From the NCBI GenBank assembly GCA_958450325.1, contig OY288250.1, positions 43,188,683 through 43,252,682 on the forward strand: 64,000 nt of DNA. Reading direction: 5' to 3'. The notes beneath the pieces are model-generated. The model was not told the DNA's origin and made no database searches. It saw only the letters and a program-made list of their open reading frames with translations. Of the stretch, positions 25,025-35,130 are shown piece by piece. Every line of letters begins with the position of its first letter. The first letter of the stretch is position 1. Source of the stretch: Agrostemma githago (Eukaryota; Streptophyta; Magnoliopsida; Caryophyllales; Caryophyllaceae). Position numbers and translations under genes: made by a program.

Positions 25025-25308
25025 AGGTAGGTTCAAATAAGGTCAATAACTTTTTTAGGTTCCTAAGTTCCAGTGTTAAAGTTACACAAAAAGTGGTTAA
25101 AGTTATACGAGATGAGGGATAAAGTTGCACTTTATCACTTGAAGTTATAAAATTGATATGTAACTATAACATTCAGCACTTTTATCACTTCAAGTGATAA
25201 AGTGCAACTTTATCACCTATCTCGTGTAACTTTAAGCACTTTTTGTGTAACTTTACCACTGGAACTTAGGAACTTAAAAAAGTTATTGACCTTATAAGAA
25301 CTTACCTC
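25024..25308. mobile_element. Foldback MITE, 285 bp, in a TA run
   Basis: Arms of about 120 bp are near-perfect inverse copies: GAGGTAGGTTC...CACTTGAAGT at left and ACTTCAAGTG...GAACTTACCTC at right, separated by about 45 bp. TA repeats lie on both sides. No coding capacity. Confidence 0.88.
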
Positions 25309-25330
25309 TATATATATATATATATATATA

Positions 25331-25782
25331 GGATCCTTTGAGGCAGCTCAACTCGCCGCACCCATTGAGGCACAATCTCAACCATTAGATTAAAATCAAA
25401 TTAAAGGCTAAGATTAAAACAAAAACTCGTACATAAAAGAAATTTCCCCAATTTTTTCCCGGGGAAAAAAATCGATATTTTTCGGGAAAGAAAATTATTT
25501 TTTTTTCCGGAAAAAAAAAAAATTTGGAATATTTTTTTCCAAATTTTTTTTTTTTGAAAAAAAAAATTCCGAATTTTTTTTCCGAAAAAAAAAAAATCGG
25601 AATTTAAAATAAAATTGGTGTATATAAAAACACTTTCAGTGTACATAATAACTGTTTTAAGGTATATAACAATTCTATTATATCAAATAATTAAGTACAT
25701 ATGCCAATTATTTCAGTGTATATATATGTTGATTAATTGGTGTACATAGTAACCATTTGAGTGTATATAACAATAACTATTT

Positions 25783-25837
<55 letters not shown>

Positions 25838-26330
25838 GTTCTTAAGTGTATATGTAGTGAGTTTAATAGCGTATATAATGAGTTTTTTAGTGTATATAAC
25901 AGTTATTTTGATATATGTTCCATTGTTGATTAACTAACTGATGTACATATTAATTATTTGGGTGTATATAACAATTATTTTACTGTATATATTGAGTTCT
26001 TAAGTGTATATATGCAGTGAGTTTAATATCGTATATAATGAGTTTTTTTTTAGTGTATATAACAGTTATTTTGATGTAGGTTCTATTGTTGATTAATTGG
26101 TGTACATAATAACTATTTGAGTGTATATAACATTTTTTTATTTAAGTGTATATAATATTTTTTTTACTGTATATATTGAGTTCTTAAGTGTGTGTATATA
26201 GTGTGTTTAATAACATATATAATGAATTTTTTAGTGTATATAACACTTATTTGGATGTATGTCCCGTCTTAATCTAATGGTTTAGATTGTGCCTCAATGG
26301 GGGTAAGGAGTTACCCTTCCTCACCGGAAC
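25331..26330. mobile_element. Inverted-terminus element with internal tandem repeats
   Basis: CCCATTGAGGCACAATCT followed by AACCATTAGATTAA (25361-25392) recurs inverted at 26269-26301. The flanking 30 bp on each side are loosely similar. Between them lies a homopolymer-rich stretch with alternating A and T runs (25430-25610), then degenerate tandem repeats. No transposase is seen; class unknown, possibly Mutator-like. Confidence 0.6.
25610..26255 (+). repeat. Degenerate tandem repeat, about 170 bp period
   Basis: The phrases GTTGATTAATTGGTGTACAT, GAGTGTATATAACA, GAGTTCTTAAGTGTATAT and GTGTATATAACAGTTATTTT recur in the same order about 3.5 times, with a TA run in one copy. Confidence 0.7.
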
Positions 26331-26334
26331 CCAC

Positions 26335-26368
<34 letters not shown>

Positions 26369-26422
26369 CTTGCGTTAAACTTCTTTTTCTAATATTATAT
26401 AATAAATGAACATAATAATGTA

Positions 26423-26659
26423 CTCCCTCTGTTTTTTATTATAAGTCATTCTCACTTTTCGAGACAATCTCTTCTCTCTTCAATATCTCTCACAACATAA
26501 GAAAAGATATTATGAAATGTATACTCATTTCAAAGCTCTTTTCGTAAAGAATTTTATGGTGCAATTTTTAAAAATTTGGAATAATATATTTACATAAAAA
26601 TTAAAGTCAAAGTCTCACCTCGAAAAAACAAAACGTCATATAAAAAAATACGGAGGGAG
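26423..26659. mobile_element. Stowaway-like MITE, 237 bp
   Basis: Ends CTCCCTCTGTTTTTTATTA and TACGGAGGGAG inverted, with TA duplicated at 26421-26422 and 26660-26661. TGACTTT-like words lie near the ends; no ORF. Confidence 0.85.
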
Positions 26660-27966
26660 TATAAATTAACACGGTCTTGTTGTTTTTTATGTAATTTTTT
26701 TTACGCGTAAGAATAATATATATTCACCGATATCGTATAAAAACAAATTACAATAATATTATCGGGGTTTGACTTGTTTCTTATGAGAGGATAATATTTA
26801 CATCTGTTTATTCAATAGCGATGACAATATCGAGAGAGCAGTTACATCAGTTTTAAATACATCGATTAAAGATCAACCGATGCAAGGTGTGGACATGACG
26901 TAGGTCCACCCCGACGCGGCCACGCGCGGGTTTGGGTAGGCGAATGCATCTCCATATGAGAATGGATCGAATTGAAATTTAAGTCGAATTAGGAGTCGCC
27001 ACCGAACTTTGTGGGAGTTCGGACCCGTTCGAGCTCACTCTATGTCGTTATGGGTCATACACAAAGTACGGCCCACTTCGATTTCAGAGTTTATTGGGCT
27101 CGTCCCTTTGCATTGCGATACCGATACCGTCACTACCGGTTATCGTGTATTGAATGACTCTCGTGCGCCAACGGTTTCGGGCATCCGGAAACCGAGGTTC
27201 TGAGTAAGGGGTGAGGGTACGTGTTGGGAAGCCCACTAAGGACACCCAACCCCGCCCGCACATAGCGGTCTCTACTAAGACATTGTTTGACTTTCTAATA
27301 TGCGCGTTGGTAATCCGGTGAAATGATATGCAAACAGCGTTTTTAGCTAGGCATGCGAATTAAATGTGAGCTACGTCATTTTAATGCATCTAATTTATTG
27401 TCGAAGTGATTTAGCATGCGATGGTTCATTTATAAACGGTAAAACGCAAATAAAAGCAAGGCAAAAATAAATCGGTTACAAGTTACACGGGCGGAAATAC
27501 AACCCGGCCAAAACGAGAATAACGAATAAAAAAAAGAGTAACGATATAATGAAAATAAACGACGCTTACAAACGGACCCGTATGTAGTAAATGCAAGCTA
27601 GACCGTAAGTCGTGTAAATGGACGAACTTCGATTAAATACACATTATTTTGTGTACCAATCAAAGGACGGAGACATAGGATCTAGGTGTGGTGCTAGCCC
27701 GATCCTGAATCTCGATGCCTTGTCCCAACTTATCATATCGAGAAATTGGAGTCTAGATTAATCACGTGTCGGGTACGACTAAGGAGTCGTCGACACACGA
27801 TTAATAGTGAGAAACCGTCGATCAAAGTTGTTTATGTGAAGTGATATGCATGAGTTTTGAAAAATGGGATCACGTGATTGAGTTTATACGCGACGACTAA
27901 AGTCGTAAAAAAGGACGAGGCTTGAATGATGCGTTAAAGCTCTCGGTTTTCCAGGCTACAGGGCCC

Positions 27967-28074
27967 ACTCGATCGAGTCATGGCTTGGACTCGATCGAGT
28001 GTGCCTTTAAGGTGGCTACTGCCTGGTTTTTGGGGTGCTACTCGATCGAGTGGCCCATGGCACTCGGTCGAGTG
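27967..28074 (-). promoter_or_regulatory. Four-palindrome module, downstream LTR site, copy B
   Basis: ACTCGATCGAGT (27967-27978), ACTCGATCGAGT (27989-28000), ACTCGATCGAGT (28040-28051) and CACTCGGTCGAGTG (28061-28074). Centre spacings are 22, 51 and 22 bp. The middle gap holds the inverse of GGCAGTAGC, also found in copy C's module. It lies about 0.95 kb downstream of the LTR TATA on the coding strand. Confidence 0.85.
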
Positions 28075-28981
28075 CCCCCTGTACGAGGTATGACTCGTTT
28101 TGTTTTTACTTGTTTAAAATCGATGGTCAACCGAATCACATATAAATATAGCATGATTTATATGCGACTCGATTTTCGGTATCCGTAATGCGTATATGAT
28201 GATTACGAAACCGTTATCGGAGATTTAAAAAAAGGTGACATAAGAGTCATTTTGGTTCGGACCGAGACGAAATAATTCCCTCCGCGTTACGTCATCCATA
28301 ATAACCATCACGGATTAAATGATGTTCGGTTTAGCGTCAACGGGTTTCGTTCCGATCCTTGAAAATGGATTAAACACGTTCAACTACGTACTATCACGAT
28401 CGCGCGCGTTACGCCCTTGAGTGTCTAGGGCGATGCTCCTCGAAAAGGCGTCACCATTATCGCGACTCGTAAAGGGATTAAACGGACTTTGTGCAATAGT
28501 CGTAGTTAAACGGGTTTAACACGAACTTAGTTTATGGATTTATAAGTACGCGGTATTAGTATTAATATGATATAAACGAATAATAAATGATGTTAGCGGT
28601 TAGATGCGATAAAGAAAATGTTATTTGTTAGTGATCATGTCGTTACTATCGACTAATTATAATACATGAACATAAATGTACGTAAAAAGAACGAAAAAGA
28701 AAGAAGAAGGAGATGTCGGTGTTGAATTGTCACACCCTCAACCTACATGCTTTTGCTTCTCGGAATATGGTTTGTCAAATGGCGGCAATGGCGCGGGAAC
28801 GTCGAGATACGTAGGGAGAGTTGATGGTGTGTGTAAGGCTCGGTTTTTTTATATGGATTTGCTTAGGGTTATAGTGTATTATGATGGGGGACTTAGGGTT
28901 GGAAATGTAGGGTGTTTTGATGTGTAAAGTTGGCTGAAAATGGTGATGGAAAAGTTGTGAAATGTTTTGGGTTGATGGGGG

Positions 28982-28989
28982 TATTTATA
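28982..28989 (-). promoter_or_regulatory. LTR TATA box, copy B
   Basis: Inverse of TATAAATA, 23 bp from the nearest palindrome, matching 41046-41053 in copy C. Confidence 0.8.
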
Positions 28990-29012
28990 GAAGAAGCCCC
29001 ACGACCTAGGGT

Positions 29013-29122
29013 CACTCGATCGAGTGGCCCTAGTGCACTCGACCGAGTGCCTTTGAAAACGGGTCTGTTCCGGATTTTGAGGCTCCACTCGACCGAGTGG
29101 GTCAATCCACTCGACCGAGTGG
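29013..29122 (-). promoter_or_regulatory. Four-palindrome module, promoter-proximal, copy B
   Basis: CACTCGATCGAGTG (29013-29026), GCACTCGACCGAGTGC (29035-29050), CCACTCGACCGAGTGG (29085-29100) and the same 16-mer at 29107-29122. Centre spacings are 23, 50 and 22 bp, the mirror of copy C because the element is inverted. Confidence 0.88.
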
Positions 29123-29464
29123 ATCAAGTTGGACGAGCCATTTTAGGAAATGGTCGACTTTTGATATTTTTGAATTTTGTATTTGGGCGCAAGTTTCTAG
29201 AAGCGCACCTGGTTGACTTTATGTGACGGATTTGTCTTTGACCGGGTTTTGACCCGATCGCTAAAAGACGGCTTTTATTTTTGGTGTCGGTTTTGGCCCA
29301 AATTAGTCTTATTTTACTCGGAACGACCCACTGGGCCTGAATTTGAGGTTAGTTTTGTGAGATTTGTATCCCGTTAAAAGCCCATGTCGGACATTACTGA
29401 TTCCGAGCCCATATCCGAGCTCGTTAGAGCACGTTTGCGTCCGATCATCACACTACAAAAAAAA

Positions 29465-29815
29465 CAGTCCCGGGCGTCCACCTATTGGGCACCGATAATG
29501 GATGCTATAAAGGGACTGGCGTCCACAAACAGACGCCAGAAAGCGGAAGCCACGATCGATCGCCCGTTTTCAAAACGGGCGTCCACTATTGGACGCCAAG
29601 GGAATTGACGACCGACAATGGACGCCATGGGTGGCGACCGACTGTGGACGCCAGGTGTCCCTGGGTGGCGTCCACAGTCGGACGCCATATTCCTTGAGTT
29701 GGCGACCGACTGTGGACGCCACCTAGGGACACTTTGCGTCCACAGTCGGACGCCATTTCAGCTTCCCCTGGCGTCTGTCATGGCGTCCGTTATTGGACAC
29801 TATTTACGCTGTTGC
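29465..29815. repeat. CACTA left subterminal repeats
   Basis: About ten units of GGCGTCCA / GTCGGACGCC in alternating orientation, several joined into quasi-palindromes such as GGCGTCCACAGTCGGACGCC. The matching right-hand array is at 30660-30800. Confidence 0.85.
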
Positions 29816-30087
29816 ATGACCGTAAACATGCGTTCAATGTTTAGCCAAAACCTGCAAAATAAACCACAACCACAACTCTCAACCAACCACAAATGTCGAC
29901 TATCCACAATACCGCAACCACAGTCACTCTCAGTCAACCAAAAGAGTTCATCTCTCGACTCATTTATGCTGAAAAAACTTATATAAAAAGATTGAACATA
30001 CGGTTTGAAGGTACACAAGTCTAAACTAGTTCGAAGATACATAATCCTTAAATATAGTTGGAACAACAACAACAACAACAAAAACAA

Positions 30088-30546
30088 TCAACTAACTGTG
30101 AAGCTAGCTGCAGCACCGGAGTTACCACCATCCCCGTTAAAGGGGTCTCTGTCGTCTGGAGGGGGTGGGGGAGGACCTTGGTTGCATTTGTTAAACATGG
30201 CCCGAATCATGGGCATCTCATCCTCTATCTTTTGTATGTGCTCCGCCTGTGCCTTCAGTTGCTTCTGCTGCTCCGTCAGCTGTTCCTTCATGGCCTCCTT
30301 CTCCGGGTCAAGCTGCTGAGATCCGGCCGGCGTGTACTCCATTTGTATGGAGGTGCTCAGACGCGATGTGGGAGGTGTGAAGTACATACCGTGTGCATTT
30401 CCAACACCGTACACACTTCCTTTCTTGTAACCCTTGACGACCTTGAACCAAGTAGCATTTGGGTCGACTTCCTCAACATCAGGGTCAGCCTCGAGTCTCT
30501 CCAGCTCTTCTTGGTAGGCGTCCTGCGTACAGAAGAATGATTTCAA
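30088..30546 (-). CDS. TnpA-type protein C-terminal fragment in small CACTA
   Basis: A 152-codon frame. The motif DPNATWFKVVKGYKKGSVYG matches the C-terminal Transposase_24 signature also visible in the gene at 2031-3463 (GGFQKGRLYG). It is followed by a Gln/Glu-rich coiled coil (KEQLTEQQKQLKAQAEHIQK) and a poly-Pro patch. The catalytic and N-terminal exons are absent, so this is a last exon retained by a deletion derivative rather than a complete protein. The start shown is the frame limit, not a supported start codon. Confidence 0.65.
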   Translation of the reverse strand: MKSFFCTQDAYQEELERLEADPDVEEVDPNATWFKVVKGYKKGSVYGVGNAHGMYFTPPTSRLSTSIQMEYTPAGSQQLDPEKEAMKEQLTEQQKQLKAQAEHIQKIEDEMPMIRAMFNKCNQGPPPPPPDDRDPFNGDGGNSGAAASFTVS

Positions 30547-30873
30547 TTTAAGTTATTATTAGATGAAATTATTGAAGATAGTTATCCACCACCTACAGTC
30601 GATTTAGTACTCACCCAGGTCGCCTGATCCTTTTTCGACTTAAAGGTAGTCCTCCCAAATTTCAGTCGGACGCCAAGTTTGGTGTCCGACTGTGGACGCC
30701 AAGTTTGGTGTCCAACTGTGGACGCCCGTGTGACTTTTCGGACACCATTTAGGCGTCCGTATGCCCAGGACACCAACCAAGTGGACGCCCAGGAAAGTTT
30801 TTCTTGTAGGATCATCGGGTGTTTTGTTGGAAACTACCATAGACACCTGGCAGTCAAAATGCGGGTGTCTACA

Positions 30874-31430
30874 GAGCCCCCACTCTGACTGAGGTTTGGA
30901 CAAGGCGAGAGTCAGAGTAGCTACCAGGCCAATCGATGATTAAGACCTGGTAGACTTCCGATCGGGTCGTTTATTGTTCGTTAGACTTGCGTGAAAGGGC
31001 TCGCCAGCCATAAGACAGAAATCATACCCGAGTTTTTGCTAATAGGGACAGCTCTGTGGGGAATTTGGACTTGTCGCATAAGTCCCGGGTGTGCCTGTAT
31101 GTGGGCCCATCCCGTGCTAAATTGGGAAAATGTCGTCTTTAGACTTTCCGTTGGGGAGATATATGAACTGTGCGAGCTTGCTTCTGAAGCCTCGAGTTGT
31201 ACCTGTATCAGTTACATAAAGCTTTGCATGCAACATTTAGGCAGAAAATGACTCGTGCTGGGGAATAAAAGTTTGGATGGTTGAAAATTTTGAAAAAAAA
31301 TAAATGAATTTTGACAAGAATGCTCGAGATAACTTAATTCCTACGTCCGTAGGAGGAGACAAGAGTCAGGCCTGTATGCCTAGGCCCGCTTGGGCCAAGG
31401 AGACACAACTGCAGGGGAGCTACCAGGGTT
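30874..31430 (-). other. Tat copy B region between antisense gene and 3' LTR
   Basis: The inverse of GTGGGGGCTC beside the LTR is the purine tract. The rest matches the 52950-53683 stretch of copy C in layout (GACTCTCGCCTTGTCC-like and GGCTCGCCAGCCATAAG-like phrases). No gene on the element's coding strand. Confidence 0.65.
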
Positions 31431-31437
31431 TTGATGT

Positions 31438-31445
31438 TATAAATA
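31438..31445 (+). promoter_or_regulatory. TATA box of the antisense gene, copy B
   Basis: TATAAATA lies 82 bp upstream of the ATG at 31527. The corresponding TATA in copy C is 96 bp upstream of its ATG, so the promoter is conserved between the two copies. Confidence 0.7.
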
Positions 31446-31526
31446 CATCATCCTGGCTCCTTTTTCCTCACAATTCTCAAAACTTCTTTCCTCAAGAAAA
31501 ATCTATCTCTTTCAAGAAATTCAATT

Positions 31527-31695
31527 ATGGGTATTGAGCGTCTGACTGGCATGTTGCAAGATTGGTCCCACCGCTTTAGGGACGCGAACAAGGTAGCCAT
31601 AAAGCAGTCGGGCATACTTCAATTGTTCACGTTTCACCAGATGCACGTGGACCGTCATTTTCTTGACGCTTGTCTGTCCTTCTGGGACGACACCT
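31527..31695 (+). pseudogene. Antisense Tat ORF (plant mobile domain-like), copy B, 5' part
   Basis: Opens MGIERLTGMLQDWSHRFR and continues to HFLDACLSFWDDT before a CACTA terminus cuts it at 31696; codons beyond that belong to the transposon. It aligns along its whole length with the start of the 52828 gene of copy C (shared LTxML, WSxxFR, KVxxxQxGI, LF, HFLxACLSFWD). Its strand is opposite to the element's own coding strand. Confidence 0.75.
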
Positions 31696-32040
31696 CACTA
31701 GTAGAAAAAACACCTACGACGTCGCTGTAATGGCGTCGGTTCTAAGCATATGCGACGCGAAAATGAGTTTTGCATCGATATTCTGTCAAAATGATGCATT
31801 TAAGAGAATTGTTTGCGTCGAATTTTTTTCAAAAACGACGTATTTGCGCAAATACGTCGGTTTTAATTACATAACCGACGTATTTTTTTTTTATTTTTTT
31901 TGCGTCGTTTCTAAATTAAAAAAGATGCATTTCATATATTGCGTCGCTTGTACTTAATGAACGACGCCATAGATCAATTGCATCGATGTTAAAATAGAAC
32001 CGATGCATAATAATTTCATAAATATAGAAAAGGGTAAGTT
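31696..32040. mobile_element. CACTA left terminus with subterminal repeats
   Basis: CACTAGTAGAAAAAACACC at 31696, almost the same terminus as at 20784. It is followed by units such as GACGTATTTGCG, AATACGTCGG, TGCGTCG and GCATCGATG in both orientations. No right terminus found before 33836, so the element's extent is unknown. Confidence 0.7.
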
Positions 32041-32337
32041 CTCATTTAATATATACGTTATTTGTTATACATAATAATAATTTTATAAATTTAAAAAATA
32101 TGCTCGTCTCAGAAGGTGTGCAATAGGTGCGGACGCACCGGGCCTTCATATTTCTACTACTAACGTTCATATATTAGGTTTGTGATGCAAGAACTTAACA
32201 TTGTATACTACCTATCTTGTTGGTATAGTCACTGACCCTTCGAGGAGGGGAGCAGGGCTTGAATCCCCGTGTGATTTTTTTTTTCAATCGAAATATAATA
32301 TCTTTTACTTATTTTTATGATAAGCTCTTTTCAATTA

Positions 32338-32973
32338 GAGTAATTTTATAAAATAATGCTCTAAAATAAAGAAATTATCGAATTGGGGATCCTTTGAAAA
32401 TATTTATCGAAAATAGCTACAACATGATTGAAAAGCGTAAAAATGTAGGCTAAATAAAGTCACTGACGGAAAGCGACCGTAATGGATGTCGCACTCTCAG
32501 TGGGCGACTTGCCTAGTTACACCAAAAAAAAATTAACATTTAATACCAAAGTAAATAAGGATTCAAACCCTGGTGCTTAGGCATCCTACCACAAGCACTA
32601 ACGATTACACTACTAGCACACTCTTGATTACAAAGAACTTTGAATATTATATATTGTATTTGTAAATCTAATTCCATCCACCACTTGCATATATGATTAT
32701 ATAAATTTAAGCACGATAATAAAATAGTTGTATTACAATGTTGAGGTGGTTCAGACTACTGGTCAATAATGAATTGGCAGGGGATTGACCCCTAGCCTTT
32801 GCGTTTTTTTTACCTTTTGGTCGCATTCTCAGTTAGCGAATTCGTCTGTTCTATATTTTGTTAGGTTTAATGGCTCACTGGGTTAGCAACTTTCTGACTT
32901 GGACCGCGTTTTCGATAGATACTTTCAAAGGAGCCCCATTTCAATAATTTCTTTATTTTATTAAATTACTCTT
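32338..32973. repeat. Diverged long inverted repeat
   Basis: Left arm (GAGTAATTTTATAAAATAA ... AAAGAAATTATCGAA ... ATCCTTTGAAAATATTTATC) reappears inverted at 32915-32973 with about 80 percent match by eye. Similarity fades inward. Likely an old foldback or long-TIR element. Confidence 0.65.
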
Positions 32974-33207
32974 TGCATTGTGTTATTCTTGTTTTGGTTC
33001 ATTTTGCGTTATAGGACGGTCCAGTAGATGATTTACCTAACTTGATTCTTTATTTTTAGTATATATTATTGATTATTTATTCTACGTCAATAATTTATTC
33101 TCCTATTCCATATATAGGCTACTCGTTAGTAAAATCATGTATTGATATCATCGTCAGTCTTTGATTCCAATATTTAGCTAATCGATCACTCTACGGATTA
33201 AAAAACT

Positions 33208-33376
33208 TACTTCCTCAATTTATTTTTTTTAACTTCATTTATTACTAAACGAATACATTTAACTGATCCAAAATAAAATAGAGATATTTAGTTGTTTTTT
33301 TTAAAATGTACAAACCGGAAAACCAAAAAATTATCTCTAAGAAATTCGACATCTTTTTTAAACTAGAAGGGAGTAT
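33208..33376. mobile_element. Degenerate Stowaway-like MITE
   Basis: TACTTCCTCAATTTATTTTT at left and AAACTAGAAGGGAGTA at right are weak inverse matches of the CTCCCTC/GAGGGAG type. Confidence 0.4.
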
Positions 33377-33831
33377 TTTTATTGCTCTTTATGACATTTA
33401 GGCTGGGAAATAATATTCACATAATATTATTTAAATCCCGTTGATCCTTGTAGCTTGGGGGTCGACTAAATACTTCGCACAGGGCCTTCGAATTCTCGGA
33501 AACAGCCTTGTTAACAAAAGGATAAATTTATTTCCAACATATACATTATATTTGTGATACATACTAATTTCATTAATAAAAAAAAGGATTATTTTCCTTA
33601 AAATATTATGGCTGCGATAATAATAATTGCATAAATTAGGAAAAATGGATAATTTTTTTATAATTACAAATTCTTGTATGAGACAGTCTCACGATAAGTT
33701 ATCTTTAATATTCTTTAATCTTTATTAGTATGTCTCACGATAAGTTACCGTTAGACGATTTTACAAGAGAATTACTGATTTTCAATACATTATTTGTGTA
33801 CTGCGAATTTTGGACTTATGGAAAACTTGAC

Positions 33832-33836
33832 ATAAC
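33832..33836. other. Target-site duplication ATAAC (left)
   Basis: ATAAC before TGATGGTAGAG is repeated at 39981-39985 after CACTTATCA, delimiting one Athila-like insertion. Confidence 0.88.
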
Positions 33837-35100
33837 TGATGGTAGAGATTTGTCACGTCCCTAGCCAACAATATAATACCGACTAACCTAGTGGGTAGCT
33901 AGGGTAAGTCGGGATCGATGGGGGGAAGAAAACAAAAAGAAGGAAATAAAAGGAAATGGGAGGGGAGGGCTAGGTGTAATCAAGTCACCTAGCCCGGATT
34001 CCGCCTAAATCCGACTAAATCCTCAAAAAGAAAGTGAAAATCTTGTAAAAATTTGGATTAATTAATGGACTCTCGACGTAATCACGTCGTCGGGAGTCGG
34101 GAGCAACCAAACTATGGCCTCGAAGGCCCCTAGATATCGTGACTCAAGGGAAGGGGGCAAACAATGAAAAAGAAGCGATAAAATGACGGAAAAGTAAGGA
34201 TAGTTACCCAAACCGAGCGGCTAGTAACTCACTTGCTCCATCGTCTCGTTGATCATTAGAGGCTCGTCGCTTGTTTTCTTGGTTGCCATCATGCTTCACA
34301 CTTGAAGAGAATGGTAGAGGGTGGGATTTGATGCGAATCAAGGTGTAAAGTGAAGAGGAGGTGAGGTGAAGGTATGACAATGAAGTACATTGGACAAATG
34401 GTATGGCTAGGGTAGCTAGGGAGGTTGGGAGGGGGCATAAAACGGTTGGGTGGACTCGATTTGCGAAGAAGAATCACAAAAGGGGAGCATAAGACCTTCC
34501 CGGTCGGGAAGGTTGTTCCCGATCGGGCTTACTCACCCTTCCCGATCGGGAAGCCCTCATCTCGATCGGGATGAGCTCACAGTAAGCTCGAAATGTGGTG
34601 CGCTCTTCCCGATCGGGAAGGCACCCTTCCCAATCGGGAAGCCTAGCCCTTCCCGGTCGGGATGGGTCTTCTTCGACCTCCACGATCCCAAAAACTTGTT
34701 CCAAGCTTCAAAAACCCAAACCTCTCGATCACAACCTAAGGTAGACCATAGCCAATCTCCTCTAGGAGCATCTTCACTTCACCTATCAACCAACACTCAA
34801 ACATGCATCAAACTCTCTCCCTCACAACGCTCGTCAATCAATCCAAATAACATGAATTCACAAAAATCCAACTAGCTACAAGAAAGAGATATATACAATG
34901 AGACGGTTCTTTTGGAACTCCGTCAAACCAAGGTGGTACAATCTTCATTCTTTTTCAACAATACTCCATCCGGTTCCCTCTCCATCAAGAGCACGTAGGA
35001 ACAAGTCGAAGGCCCTCGAGAAGTATTCAATCAAGCACGTCATATAGCTAACCACATCCCAAGGCTCCTCATGGCCTTGCTTTGACGTTCCCGGGTTATC
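33837..35100 (-). repeat. 3' LTR-like region of the Athila element (dissimilar to its 5' LTR)
   Basis: Positions 33837-33912 match the end of the right LTR, then the sequences part. A palindrome array at 34495-34661 matches the right LTR's array in position and flanking words (CACAGTAAGCTC versus CACAGTGGCGCT), with a weak TATA-like TTTTATG about 50 bp downstream on the minus strand. The inner boundary near 35100 is a guess; no clear TGATAAGTG start is visible. Confidence 0.5.
34495..34661 (-). promoter_or_regulatory. Seven-palindrome array, Athila left LTR
   Basis: CCTTCCCGGTCGGGAAGG (34495-34512), CCCGATCGGG (34518-34527), CTTCCCGATCGGGAAG (34538-34553), CTCGATCGGG (34561-34570), CTTCCCGATCGGGAAG (34605-34620), CTTCCCAATCGGGAAG (34626-34641), CCCGGTCGGG (34652-34661). 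Centre spacings are about 19, 23, 20, 47, 21 and 23 bp. Confidence 0.85.
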
Positions 35101-35130
35101 CCGCTCTTCCAAGTTCAACGGCTTGAACTT

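Larger units (their letters stand above)
29451..30811. mobile_element. Non-autonomous CACTA element, 1.36 kb, TSD TCA
   Basis: Left terminus CACTACAAAAAAAACAGTCC at 29451; right end CTTGTAGGA at 30811 is a mutated CACTA terminus. TCA flanks both ends (29448-29450, 30812-30814), and joining the flanks restores the LTR sequence seen in copy C near 40560. Subterminal units related to GGCGTCCACAGTCGGACGCC crowd both ends. One ORF remains inside, on the minus strand. Confidence 0.85.
26888..30873 (-). repeat. 3' LTR of Tat copy B (split by a CACTA element)
   Basis: Minus strand runs from TGTAGACACCCGCATTTT at 30873 to CCTACGTCATGTCCACA at 26888. Without the 29451-30811 insert it is about 2.6 kb, close to the 2.54 kb LTRs of copy C but visibly diverged. 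It keeps the TATA box and both palindrome modules. Confidence 0.92.
26888..31695 (-). mobile_element. Ty3/gypsy Tat element, copy B, 3' end only
   Basis: Begins (inverse) at 26888 with a 3' LTR matching those of copy C, then the purine-tract region and the promoter and first codons of the antisense gene, until a CACTA terminus at 31696 cuts it. The rest is not in this window. CAAGG at 26883-26887 may be the target duplication. Confidence 0.85.
32041..33836. other. A/T-rich repeats without recognised gene
   Basis: Contains an old inverted repeat (32338-32973), a tRNA-like patch at 32215-32270 (TTGGTATAGTCAC followed by GGGCTTGAATCCCC, resembling pol III A and B boxes of a SINE), a degenerate Stowaway-like segment (33208-33376) and a GAGACAGTCTCAC-type repeat (33670-33770). 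No protein frame is convincing. Confidence 0.5.

Noticed and set aside
32215..32270. tRNA gene
   Set aside because: A-box and B-box-like words are present but no cloverleaf can be drawn; at best a SINE relic.
34450..34875. ORF with repeated SRSGR/PIG motifs, and similar frames at 39462-39662 and 61395-61839
   Set aside because: The repeats are translations of the CCCGATCGGG palindrome arrays in non-coding LTR DNA.
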